Shown: piece by piece, positions 53,338 through 61,573 of the stretch | Layout: each line of letters begins with the position of its first letter | Position numbering within the stretch: position 1 is the first letter of the stretch | Assembly (NCBI GenBank): GCA_034044135.1 | Contig: CP139021.1 | Span: 7,478,001 to 7,542,000, forward strand | Reading direction: 5' to 3' | Source of the DNA: Flammeovirgaceae bacterium SG7u.111 | GTDB taxonomy: Bacteria; Bacteroidota; Bacteroidia; Cytophagales; Flammeovirgaceae | Length of the DNA stretch: 64,000 nt | Notes under the pieces: generated by a model | What the model saw: the letters and a program-made list of their open reading frames with translations, nothing else | Database searches by the model: none | What the model was told of the DNA's origin: nothing | Made by a program: the position numbers and the translations under genes

Positions 53338-53355
53338 ATTGTGTGCGCACACATG
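53338..53355. promoter_or_regulatory. LacI-type operator upstream of GH2
   Basis: ATTGTGTGCGCACACATG contains the perfect 14-nt palindrome TGTGTGCGCACACA, 27 nt upstream of the GH2 ATG. Confidence 0.75.
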
Positions 53356-53562
53356 TTTCAAATCTATTAATTTTTTTTATAAAATTTCTTTACCAGTTAA
53401 AATAAACCAAATGGGAATTACCAAATGCCTGGTGGAAGAAATCAGAGAAGGTTTCTTAAAAGCTAAAATTTCTTGGTTTTTAGCATTTGAGCCTTTTAAT
53501 GAAGGATCATTTTTTATCATAATGCCTTTGATGAGAGTATACCACGAACTCAGTATTTTTTC

Positions 53563-53580
53563 GGTGTTTGCGTACACATT
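53563..53580. promoter_or_regulatory. LacI-type operator upstream of GH92, variant
   Basis: GGTGTTTGCGTACACATT retains the central GCG core and right half of the operator, with a few changes in the left half. It lies about 180 nt upstream of the GH92 ATG. Confidence 0.5.
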
Positions 53581-53760
53581 TATCAAAAAGACTGTTTTTA
53601 TGCATATGTTATCAAATTAATCATCTAACTTTAAGGGGTAAAATTTGTAAGGTGGGGGCATATGTTTGCTAATCTTACAAAACCAGATAGTGCAAATAGA
53701 AGAAGAGATTTGTTCTTGACGGTCAGTTACAAAAATTACAATCGTAAACTTAACCATCAT

Positions 53761-56025
53761 ATGAAAAGGATTTTATACGTACTACTTACCGTTTTTTTGT
53801 GTCAGTGTAATGACGTTCAGGATGCTTCACAAGAAACTACTACACCCCAAGATTATACTCAGTATGTAGACCCGTATATTGGAACAGGGTTTCATGGCCA
53901 TGTTTTTTTAGGGGCAAATGTACCCTTTGGAGCAGTGCAGCTAGGCCCTACTAACCTGACACAAGGATGGGATTGGTGCTCGGGCTATCATTATAGTGAT
54001 ACAACGTTGATCGGTTTTGCCCATACGCACCTGAGTGGAACTGGGATAGGAGACTTGGGAGACATTTTGCTGATGCCCACTACGGGTGAGGTGAACCTAA
54101 AAAGAGGTACTTTAAAAGATATGTCTGACGGATATGTTGGGTTCTACGACCATAGTAATGAAGCCGTAAAGCCTGGTTATTATAGCGTTTGGATAGATAA
54201 ATATAAAGTAAAAGTAGAGCTTACGGCCACTGCAAGAGTGGGGTTGCAGCGGTATACGTATGAAAGCGATGCGCAGCAAAACGTAGTACTTGACCTAGAT
54301 CGTGGGATAGGTTGGGACCAGCCCATAGAAACATTTATAGAGTTGGTGGATGATAGTACAATTGTCGGCTACCGATTTTCAAAAGGTTGGGCAGTTGATC
54401 AGAAAATCTATTTTGCTATGAGCCTTTCTGCTCCAGTTGCAAAGTTAGTAGCGGAAAAAGATGGTGCTTTGGAAGCGGTGAAAAAGCTAGAAGGAGAGCG
54501 TTTGAAAGTTGCCTTAGTATTTGATGGATTGTCCAATGGCGAATTGCTTATAAAGACAGGTATATCGGCAGTAAGTATAGCTAATGCAACAGAAAACTTG
54601 CAAAAAGAGGTGTCAGGCTGGGGTTTTGACCAGGTTGTAAAAGATGCGGATGAAGCGTGGAACAAGGAGCTTTCCAAAGTAGCGGTGGACATGCCTACAA
54701 AAGACCAAATGAAGGTTTTCTATACTTCTTTGTACCACACCATGATTGCGCCTTCCTTATTTAGCGACAGCAATGGAGAGTACAGAGGAGCGGATGGAAA
54801 AACATACCAAGACACTTCTTTTACCAATTATACGACATATTCTTTGTGGGATACTTACCGGGCCGCCCATCCACTTTTTACCCTTACCCAAAAGAATAAG
54901 GTGGAAGATTTTGTAAAGAGTTTCTTGAAAATTTATGAGCAACAAGGAAAGTTGCCTATTTGGCATTTAGTTGGCAATGAGACTGATTGTATGGTTGGCT
55001 ACCCCGCTATTTCTGTTATTGCCGATGCTTATTTTAAGGGCTTCGATATGGATGCGGAGTTGGCTTTTGAAGCAATGAAAGCATCTTCAACTAGAGACGA
55101 TTATGGAATGGTTCATCTCAAAAAACTCGGTTATATCCCCGCCGAATTGGAAAAAGAATCTGTAGCCAAAGCGATGGAATATTGCATTGCCGATTGGTCA
55201 ATTGCTCAAATGGCAAAGGAGTTGGGGCATGAAGAAGATTATGCATATTACAATAAACGGGCTCATGCGTATCAGATTTATTTTGACAGTACTACTAATT
55301 TCATGCGGGCAAAAATGAGCGATGGTAGCTTCCGTGAGCCGTTTGATGCGTTTAAGTCTACGCATGAGTGGGGTGACTATACCGAAGGAAATGCATGGCA
55401 ATATACTTGGTTGGTTCCGCATGATGTAGAGGGATTAGTGAGTTTGTTTGGTAGCGCAGAGGCTTTTGAGAAAAAACTGGACAGCCTTTTTTTGGTGGAA
55501 GGCGATATGGGTGAGGAAGCTTCTCCAGATATTTCAGGTCTTATAGGTCAGTATGCCCATGGGAATGAGCCTAGCCATCACATCACATACTTGTACAACT
55601 ACATAGGCAAACCAAGCAAGACGGCTGAAAAAGTGCGCTACATTATGGATAATCTTTATACTACGAAGCCCGATGGGATTTGTGGAAATGAGGACGTTGG
55701 ACAAATGTCCGCTTGGTATGTGATGTCTGCACTTGGGTTTTACCAAGTGAATCCAGCAAACGGTGAGCTCATTTTTGGCAGTCCTTTGGTAAATGATGCA
55801 GTGCTTCAGATGGATGATAATAGCAGGTTGCATATTCAGGTGAATAACAATAGTGGGGAAAATAAATATATCAAACAGGTTTCTTTTAATGGGAAGCCGT
55901 ATTCTAAATCGTCTATTTCTTACAAGGAATTAGCAAAAGGTGGTGACTTAATTATCGAAATGGATAGTGTGCCATCGGTCGATTGGGGTGTGCTAGAAAA
56001 AGACTTCCCAAAGTCAAGCCATTAA
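53761..56025 (+). CDS. GH92 alpha-mannosidase lipoprotein
   Basis: About 754 aa from the ATG at 53761, which gives a lipoprotein signal (MKRILYVLLTVFLCQC); an in-frame ATG at 53662 adds 33 basic residues and hides it. GH92 signs: YVDPYIGTGFHGHVFLGANV at the N-terminal beta-sandwich, FAHTHLSGTGIGDLGDI, and the catalytic barrel motifs NETDCMVGYP, GNEPSHHITYLYNY and GNEDVGQMSAWYVMSALGFY. These calcium-dependent exo-alpha-mannosidases trim alpha-1,2/1,3-mannose from N-glycans. It leads a rightward operon with the ROK kinase and CutC. Confidence 0.94.
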   Translation: MKRILYVLLTVFLCQCNDVQDASQETTTPQDYTQYVDPYIGTGFHGHVFLGANVPFGAVQLGPTNLTQGWDWCSGYHYSDTTLIGFAHTHLSGTGIGDLGDILLMPTTGEVNLKRGTLKDMSDGYVGFYDHSNEAVKPGYYSVWIDKYKVKVELTATARVGLQRYTYESDAQQNVVLDLDRGIGWDQPIETFIELVDDSTIVGYRFSKGWAVDQKIYFAMSLSAPVAKLVAEKDGALEAVKKLEGERLKVALVFDGLSNGELLIKTGISAVSIANATENLQKEVSGWGFDQVVKDADEAWNKELSKVAVDMPTKDQMKVFYTSLYHTMIAPSLFSDSNGEYRGADGKTYQDTSFTNYTTYSLWDTYRAAHPLFTLTQKNKVEDFVKSFLKIYEQQGKLPIWHLVGNETDCMVGYPAISVIADAYFKGFDMDAELAFEAMKASSTRDDYGMVHLKKLGYIPAELEKESVAKAMEYCIADWSIAQMAKELGHEEDYAYYNKRAHAYQIYFDSTTNFMRAKMSDGSFREPFDAFKSTHEWGDYTEGNAWQYTWLVPHDVEGLVSLFGSAEAFEKKLDSLFLVEGDMGEEASPDISGLIGQYAHGNEPSHHITYLYNYIGKPSKTAEKVRYIMDNLYTTKPDGICGNEDVGQMSAWYVMSALGFYQVNPANGELIFGSPLVNDAVLQMDDNSRLHIQVNNNSGENKYIKQVSFNGKPYSKSSISYKELAKGGDLIIEMDSVPSVDWGVLEKDFPKSSH

Positions 56026-56155
56026 TAATTGTTAACCAAAAAAATGGAGAAATATCAGTAATCTTAAAGGTAAGGGAACTGTCAATAGAGTACCTAGAAG
56101 AGTGTAAAATAAAGTATAGAATTTAATTAAATGTATTTCGTAAATTAAGAAGAGT

Positions 56156-57043
56156 ATGTCAAATAAGACAATTGTTGGAGTTGATATAGGTGGTACGAGT
56201 ATCAACATTGGTTTGGTTCGGGGAGGACAATTGGTCAAAAAAATAAAATGTGCAACACCGGCTTTTGAAGCGAAAGAGGTTGTGATTAAGGCTGTGATAG
56301 ATGGGATTGAAAATATATCGGCAAATCATGAGATTGAAGGCATAGGTATAGGAGTTCCCGGCTTGTTGGATGTGCATGCAGGTATTGTATATGATTTGAA
56401 TAATATCCCTTCTTGGGATGAAGTTCATTTGGCGAAAGCCATCGAGGAGTATTTTTGTGTAACAGTATACCTAGCCAATGATGCTAATTGTTTTGTAGTA
56501 GGCGAAAAAGTATATGGTGAAGGAGCTTCCTATAATAGTATTGCGGGCATTAGCTTGGGAACAGGTATTGGAATGGGTTTTATTCTCAACAATCAGCTTC
56601 ATTCAGGTATAAAATCGGCCGCTGGTGAAGTGGGAGCTATTCCTTATTTGTTTCATAATTATGAGCATTATTGTAGTGGTAAATTTTTTCAACAAGAATT
56701 TGGTTTAGATGGGGATTTGGTTTTTCAGCGAGCGTTGGATGGTGATGTAGTCTCTAAAGGAATTTTCAAGCAATTCGGTTCGCATTTAGGGCATTTGCTG
56801 AAGCACTTAATGTACATAATGGCACCTGAGGCAATATTTATTGGAGGATCTATTAAAGAAGCATTTCCGTTTTTCTCAGAGTCCATGTGGGAGGTTCTTC
56901 ATACATTTCCATACAAAAGAGTGCTTGACTCCATGGTAATTGAAAAATCAGAAATGAATGATATAGCCATTATGGGTGCTGCCGCAGTTTATGAAATTAA
57001 TGCTTGCAAAGTAGAGGCAACTGTCCAAAGAATAGCACTTTAA
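56156..57043 (+). CDS. ROK-family sugar kinase
   Basis: A 295-aa cytoplasmic kinase without an HTH. The N-terminal phosphate loop is VGVDIGGTSINIGLV, the catalytic region includes LANDANCFVVGE, and ISLGTGIGMGFIL follows. Instead of the usual CxCGxxGCxE zinc site it has HNYEHYCSGKFF, a variant I associate with Bacteroidota glucose/amino-sugar kinases (RokA-like). It would phosphorylate glucose, mannose, GlcNAc or ManNAc released from the glycan. It begins about 130 bp after GH92 and is followed by cutC. Confidence 0.88.
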   Translation: MSNKTIVGVDIGGTSINIGLVRGGQLVKKIKCATPAFEAKEVVIKAVIDGIENISANHEIEGIGIGVPGLLDVHAGIVYDLNNIPSWDEVHLAKAIEEYFCVTVYLANDANCFVVGEKVYGEGASYNSIAGISLGTGIGMGFILNNQLHSGIKSAAGEVGAIPYLFHNYEHYCSGKFFQQEFGLDGDLVFQRALDGDVVSKGIFKQFGSHLGHLLKHLMYIMAPEAIFIGGSIKEAFPFFSESMWEVLHTFPYKRVLDSMVIEKSEMNDIAIMGAAAVYEINACKVEATVQRIAL

Positions 57044-57095
57044 CTAAAAGTCAGCAATCAGTAAGATAAATCTCCAATCCGATAAGAAGTATAGT

Positions 57096-57830
57096 ATGTC
57101 AACCAATCTCATTGAAGTAGTAACGGATTCTGTTGCCTCGTGTGTGAATGCGGAGCTCGGAGGAGCCGATCGTGTAGAGTTATGTGATAATTTGTTTGAA
57201 GGAGGTACAACTCCAAGTGCTGGGATGATAAAACTCGTTAGACAAAAGGTCAAAATAGACCTCATGGTTATGATTCGCCCAAGGGGAGGTGATTTTCTTT
57301 ATAGCCCAGAGGAGTTGGAGGTAATGAAAGAGGATATAAAGGTTGCGAAAGAACTAGGTGTAAATGGTGTTGTTTTTGGCTTACTTACCCCCGATGGCGT
57401 TATTGATAAAAATAAAACGAAAGAGCTTATTGAGATAGCCCGCCCCCTGAGTGTTACCTTTCATCGCGCATTTGACATGGTAACAGATCCTTTTCAGGCT
57501 TTGGAAGATTTGATAGAGCTGGGAGTGGATCGTATACTTTCATCGGGTTTAGAACGCTCGGCGCTGGAAGGAGTTGATTTGCTAAAAGAACTCATTGAAA
57601 AAGCTGGAGGTCGTATTATCATTTTAGTTGGAGGAGGTATCCGTCCGCATAATATTGAGAAAATAGTAGCTAAAACAGGAGCTAAAGAATGCCATGTTTC
57701 TGGAAGAAAGCCTGTAGAAAGTGGAATGCGATTCAGGAATGGGCGTGTGTCTATGGGAGGTGCTTTGCAACTTCCTGAATACAGTATTTCTGTTGTAGAT
57801 AGTAGCGTGATTCAATCCTTTCGCAAATAG
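57096..57830 (+). CDS. cutC: CutC family TIM-barrel protein
   Basis: A 244-aa cytoplasmic protein with the CutC signatures NAELGGADRVELCDNL, EGGTTPSAGMI, MVMIRPRGGDFLYS, VTFHRAFDM and RILSSGLERSA. The family was named for copper homeostasis, but a direct enzymatic role is not settled. Here it lies 52 bp after the ROK kinase in a glycan operon, which suggests a function in sugar or amino-sugar metabolism rather than copper. No copper-related gene is nearby. Confidence 0.9.
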   Translation: MSTNLIEVVTDSVASCVNAELGGADRVELCDNLFEGGTTPSAGMIKLVRQKVKIDLMVMIRPRGGDFLYSPEELEVMKEDIKVAKELGVNGVVFGLLTPDGVIDKNKTKELIEIARPLSVTFHRAFDMVTDPFQALEDLIELGVDRILSSGLERSALEGVDLLKELIEKAGGRIIILVGGGIRPHNIEKIVAKTGAKECHVSGRKPVESGMRFRNGRVSMGGALQLPEYSISVVDSSVIQSFRK

Positions 57831-58032
57831 TACAGGTCTATCCAAATATATACAATGAAGTTGTCTAAAGTAAAGTCTTTCGGCTACGAATGGTTGATTT
57901 CGCCCTATGCTTCCAGTAGCGACTGCCCGGTCATTTTTCCTTAAATAATCACTATTATTCGCGTCAAAATTGAATACCCTTCTCTCTTTCGCTATGAAAC
58001 CCTTACTTTAGGTAACTTCAATTAGTTTTTGA
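57831..58032. other. Intergenic tail after cutC
   Basis: No gene seen in about 200 bp before the terminator. Confidence 0.4.
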
Positions 58033-58056
58033 GCCAGACTTTTGAGTCTGGCCATT
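58033..58056. terminator. Terminator between cutC and the convergent gene
   Basis: Stem GCCAGACT / AGTCTGGC with a TTTG loop followed by CATTTTATTTTT. It ends the GH92 operon. Confidence 0.75.
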
Positions 58057-58090
58057 TTATTTTTCTCTAGTTAATCATCGATATTGAAAT

Positions 58091-58885
58091 TTATTGAGCA
58101 ACACTAAGCGGTTTTTTTTCCTCTGGGTCTTTTGCCATAATATGGGCAATACAAAGAGCTTCTAGTTCTTTGGTACGCTCATTTGGGTAAAGGTTTTTGC
58201 TTTTGTGAGTGAGTTGAAGAGCTGCTGTATAGTTTTGGACATTGAAAGACCTTACTCCCAGATTAAAAAAATGAAGCCCTATTAACTGATCAAAGCTAGC
58301 TGGCTTGTGTATTTCATAATCGTTTTCGTAATATTTATCAAGCTGCTCTTTGTTTGTGGATATGTATTCTTCAATCCGATTACTAATATCCTTCTGGTTG
58401 ATCAAAATTGAATATAATGGGGCGGTAGGCTCGATTAATATGTCTTTTTTTTCTAAATTGATAAGGAGATAAAGATGATAGTTCAGTTCGTATACCTTAT
58501 AATCAAAACCAAGTTGCTCGAAGAAATAGGCGTATAAAATAGAGCTTGTAAGGCAGTCGTATTTACCTTGGGAAATAGTTTCGCCGAACGAGCTCTGAGC
58601 CATGTATTCTTTAAGATATTCACCAAACAACTCGTTTTTAACAGCAGAAACAAGCCTTTTTGACAAGCCTGTTCTGTTCTTGACTTTGTTTAATTTTTTA
58701 ATAGACTTATCAAGCCTAGCTTGAAGATTGCTTTGGCTAATATCGGAAGAAAAAGGTCTTCCAGGGGTGAGCAGTAGACCCAGTGTGTCTAAAGACTGTG
58801 CAGGCTGCGCAACTACACCCCCGCTTGTGAGTATAATATTGATAGCCAAAACACATCCTATTATTGAGTATAATGTAGGTTTCAT
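58091..58885 (-). CDS. Exported transglutaminase-like protein with TPR-type C-terminus
   Basis: A 264-aa protein with a signal peptide ending near ...GGVVAQPAQ. The central part has a Cys-protease-like order: KYDCLTSSILYAYFFEQLGF (Cys), YHLYLLI (His) and ILIEPT (acidic). This matches the SirB1/transglutaminase-like core. The C-terminal 70 residues resemble a TPR unit (LGVRSFNVQNYTAALQLTHK, LYPNERTKELEALCIAHI). Function is unknown; the catalytic assignment is an inference from residue order only. Single gene, convergent with cutC. Confidence 0.6.
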   Translation of the reverse strand: MKPTLYSIIGCVLAINIILTSGGVVAQPAQSLDTLGLLLTPGRPFSSDISQSNLQARLDKSIKKLNKVKNRTGLSKRLVSAVKNELFGEYLKEYMAQSSFGETISQGKYDCLTSSILYAYFFEQLGFDYKVYELNYHLYLLINLEKKDILIEPTAPLYSILINQKDISNRIEEYISTNKEQLDKYYENDYEIHKPASFDQLIGLHFFNLGVRSFNVQNYTAALQLTHKSKNLYPNERTKELEALCIAHIMAKDPEEKKPLSVAQ

Positions 58886-59102
58886 GGCGTAAGGGTTAGG
58901 TCTATATCAGACTGTTTGTTTTTATGTAATATAAAATTAATATATAGTTAACATTAAAACAAGTAAAACGTTCGCCTAGTATGTTTAATAGGTGTTAAAT
59001 GGTGTTTTTATTTCGATTGTTTTTACTTGTAGAAGTCTTATTTAATAGCCTTGTTGCTTTTTGAATAATATTGTAACGTTTACGTAATATTGAGTTTATT
59101 TA

Positions 59103-60311
59103 ATGAGGGATTACTATAAGATATTAGGGGTAAGTGAGGGGGCTACGCCAGTAGAGATAAAGAAGGCGTATAAGAGGCTGGCATTGAGATATCACCCTGA
59201 TCGTACAGGAAATGATACCAAGGCTGGTGAGTATTTTAAATTGGTGAATGAAGCGTATCAGGTGCTTTCGGACGAGGAGAGAAAGATGGGGTATGATATC
59301 TTAAGAAGGTATCAAATATTGCAAGCTGAAGCTATAGTTAGTAATGCAAGTGTAGAGGCTGAAAGACCAAAAAGACACCAAAGAACCTCTCAAAGAGCGA
59401 GGACAAACCGTGGTGCAGGTAGGTATTATGATAGGAGAAAAGCGGAAAAAGAGAATACCGCAATTGCGTTTTTGGTGATTTTATCTATATCCTTCATTAT
59501 CCTGTTTTACTATATGGTGTCTACCTATTTGGAAAATGAACGGATGGAAGAAAGGAGGGCTTATAGGGCTAGCCTTTTCAGTGAGGCTCAGTATAAGTAT
59601 ACGATTAAAGATTATGAGGGTGCAGTGGCTGAGTTGGACACCTTGCTTGATGATATGCCTGATAATGGGGCTGCTTATGACTTGAAAGACAGGGTTATAG
59701 ATGATATTGGGCTAAATGCTAAGAGGAGTTTTGATGACGGTAAATATGAGCAGGCATTGGTTTATTATGAGATGCTCAACAGGCTAAACGAGTTAAGGGG
59801 GAAGGATTTGAAGTTTAGGTTGGGTGAATGCTTAGAGGCTCAAGGTTTATTTGAGGAGGCTATTGGTCAGTACAAAGAGATATTAGATACAAACCCAAGA
59901 GAGATAGAAGCGCATTATAAAATAGGAAAGGTATATTATGAAGGGGTTAAGGACTTAAATAAGGCGGAAGAGTTTTTTGCAAATGCCTCTAGGTTGGCTA
60001 TAGCATTTTATAAAACAAGTTATGGTGCTGCTTATACAATTGTGTTAGACCCAAGTGAGCTATCCCATCTTCATTTCGAGTTATTTATCAATAAAGCTAG
60101 GTTGCACTTATCTCAAGGGAATTTGGAGCAGGCTCATTACGATTGTAATTGGGCTTTGATATTGCGTCCAAATATTGCCTTGGGTTATTTGATAAGTGGA
60201 AATATTTATTTGGAAGAAGGAAAAAGTGTGCAGGCTTGTTTGGAATGGGCAAAAGCAATTAGTTTAGGAAATAAAGTAGCTTTGGGAAAAAAGAAAGAAT
60301 ATTGTAAATAA
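59103..60311 (+). CDS. J-domain membrane protein with TPR repeats
   Basis: A 402-aa protein. An N-terminal J domain (1-65) has the DnaK-activating motif HPD (31-33) in YHPDRTGN. A basic linker (about 80-120) precedes one membrane span (about 122-142, [19 protein letters not shown]). A C-terminal region (about 155-395) of tetratricopeptide repeats follows ([36 protein letters not shown]). With the J domain inside, the TPR part would lie outside the cytoplasm. It may recruit DnaK to membrane-associated clients. Not a general DnaJ, as the Gly/Phe and zinc regions are missing. Confidence 0.85.
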   Translation: MRDYYKILGVSEGATPVEIKKAYKRLALRYHPDRTGNDTKAGEYFKLVNEAYQVLSDEERKMGYDILRRYQILQAEAIVSNASVEAERPKRHQRTSQRARTNRGAGRYYDRRKAEKENTAIAFLVILSISFIILFYYMVSTYLENERMEERRAYRASLFSEAQYKYTIKDYEGAVAELDTLLDDMPDNGAAYDLKDRVIDDIGLNAKRSFDDGKYEQALVYYEMLNRLNELRGKDLKFRLGECLEAQGLFEEAIGQYKEILDTNPREIEAHYKIGKVYYEGVKDLNKAEEFFANASRLAIAFYKTSYGAAYTIVLDPSELSHLHFELFINKARLHLSQGNLEQAHYDCNWALILRPNIALGYLISGNIYLEEGKSVQACLEWAKAISLGNKVALGKKKEYCK

Positions 60312-60316
60312 AAAAA

Positions 60317-60345
60317 GTGCCGATCATATGATCGGCACCTTTTTA
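60317..60345 (+). terminator. Terminator of the J-domain gene
   Basis: A perfect 22-nt palindrome, GTGCCGATCATATGATCGGCAC, followed by a T-run, only 5 nt after the stop. Confidence 0.85.
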
Positions 60346-60781
60346 CTTTCACCTTATCCTTATTACCAAAACATAATCTGTCAGATCATACACATCTAAT
60401 TCTTTATAATTATATATGTCTTTAATGACTTGCTTTAGCGCATATTAGCACAACCGTTTGATAGGTTATTGCTGTTATGCATTACAAACATAGGATAATA
60501 AATTAACTTTTATATTTCATAACAATTAATTTAACATTAACTAATTGTTAAGTATCTCTAAATTCTTTATAATCCTTGAGAATTAATTTTTATTAAAAAC
60601 ATAAATTTAAGCCTAGAAAATATTTTTTATCTAAAAAACTACTGCATAAGTAGCTGTTTTTTTAAAACAAGATGGTTAAATCTTATTTGTAGAAATGTAG
60701 TGTTTTATGAATTTGTATATTTGTAAAAGCAGGTATTGTTAATTTGGTATTTGAGATTTTTATAAAAATAATTGAAGATAT
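60346..60781. other. Long A+T-rich region upstream of tsaB
   Basis: No gene seen in about 435 bp. TATATTTG at 60716-60723 fits the TAnnTTTG -7 box of Bacteroidota sigma factors and may be the tsaB promoter, but no well-spaced -33 TTTG is evident. Confidence 0.35.
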
Positions 60782-61459
60782 ATGATACTAAGTATAGAAA
60801 CATCTACTCCAGTTTGTTCAGTTGCTCTTCATGAGAAAGGAGAATTGGTCAGTTATATGGAGTTGAGGGTTGGTCAATCTCATTCTGGGCAACTGACGAT
60901 GATGGTTGACAATATACTAGAGAGGGCAGCGGTGTCATACGAAAAAATTGAGGCAGTGGCGGTGTCGGAAGGTCCTGGTTCTTATACAGGTTTGAGGATT
61001 GGGGTGTCTACAGCAAAGGGAATTTGCTATGCTAACGAGCTTCCCTTGCTAAATGTGGGCACGCTAGATTCTATGGCGTTAGCGATGGGCAAAAATGCTG
61101 GGGAGGAAGAGGTTGTATGTCCTATGCTAGATGCGAGGCGTATGGAGGTTTATTGTGCTATTTACCAAAATAGAAAGCTACTGAAGGGAGTAGAGGCAAA
61201 GGTGATTGATGAAGAAAGTTTTTCTGATCTATATAAACACAAGAAACTGTTGCTTGGAGGGCCTGGAAGTGAAAAGTGTAAAGGGGTGCTTATCTCTTCA
61301 AACATAGCATTTATAGATGGGGTAGGGCCATCGGCTAAGGAGATAGGTGAACTTGCTTGGGAAAAGTACCAAAACCAAGATTTTGCCGACTTGGCATATT
61401 TCGAACCCTTCTATTTGAAAGCCTTTTTAGCAAAGAAACCTTCGAAAAAACCTTTTTAA
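60782..61459 (+). CDS. tsaB: tRNA threonylcarbamoyladenosine biosynthesis protein TsaB
   Basis: A 225-aa ASKHA-fold protein. The start ILSIETSTPVCSVAL, the LRVGQSHSGQLTMMVDNIL segment and the signature VSEGPGSYTGLRIGVSTAKG are diagnostic of TsaB. It pairs with TsaD and TsaE to make the t6A37 modification of ANN-decoding tRNAs. Housekeeping gene of normal length. It lies 114 bp before the TIR gene but need not share its transcript. Confidence 0.95.
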   Translation: MILSIETSTPVCSVALHEKGELVSYMELRVGQSHSGQLTMMVDNILERAAVSYEKIEAVAVSEGPGSYTGLRIGVSTAKGICYANELPLLNVGTLDSMALAMGKNAGEEEVVCPMLDARRMEVYCAIYQNRKLLKGVEAKVIDEESFSDLYKHKKLLLGGPGSEKCKGVLISSNIAFIDGVGPSAKEIGELAWEKYQNQDFADLAYFEPFYLKAFLAKKPSKKPF

Positions 61460-61573
61460 TTGATGGTTGGGTTGAAATAGATAGGGGTTGATAAAATAAA
61501 TTGTACCTAAAAGGTTATTTGTAGTAGAGTATTTTGTAAACTGCTTTATTGAAAACTAAATAATATCCAATCA

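Larger units (their letters stand above)
53312..53760. other. Divergent promoter region between GH2 and GH92
   Basis: About 450 bp holding both promoters and two LacI-type operator sites (53338-53355 and 53563-53580). Small open frames here look non-coding. Confidence 0.5.

Noticed and set aside
53662-53760. Upstream start for the GH92 gene
   Set aside because: It places 33 basic residues before a lipoprotein signal that begins at 53761.
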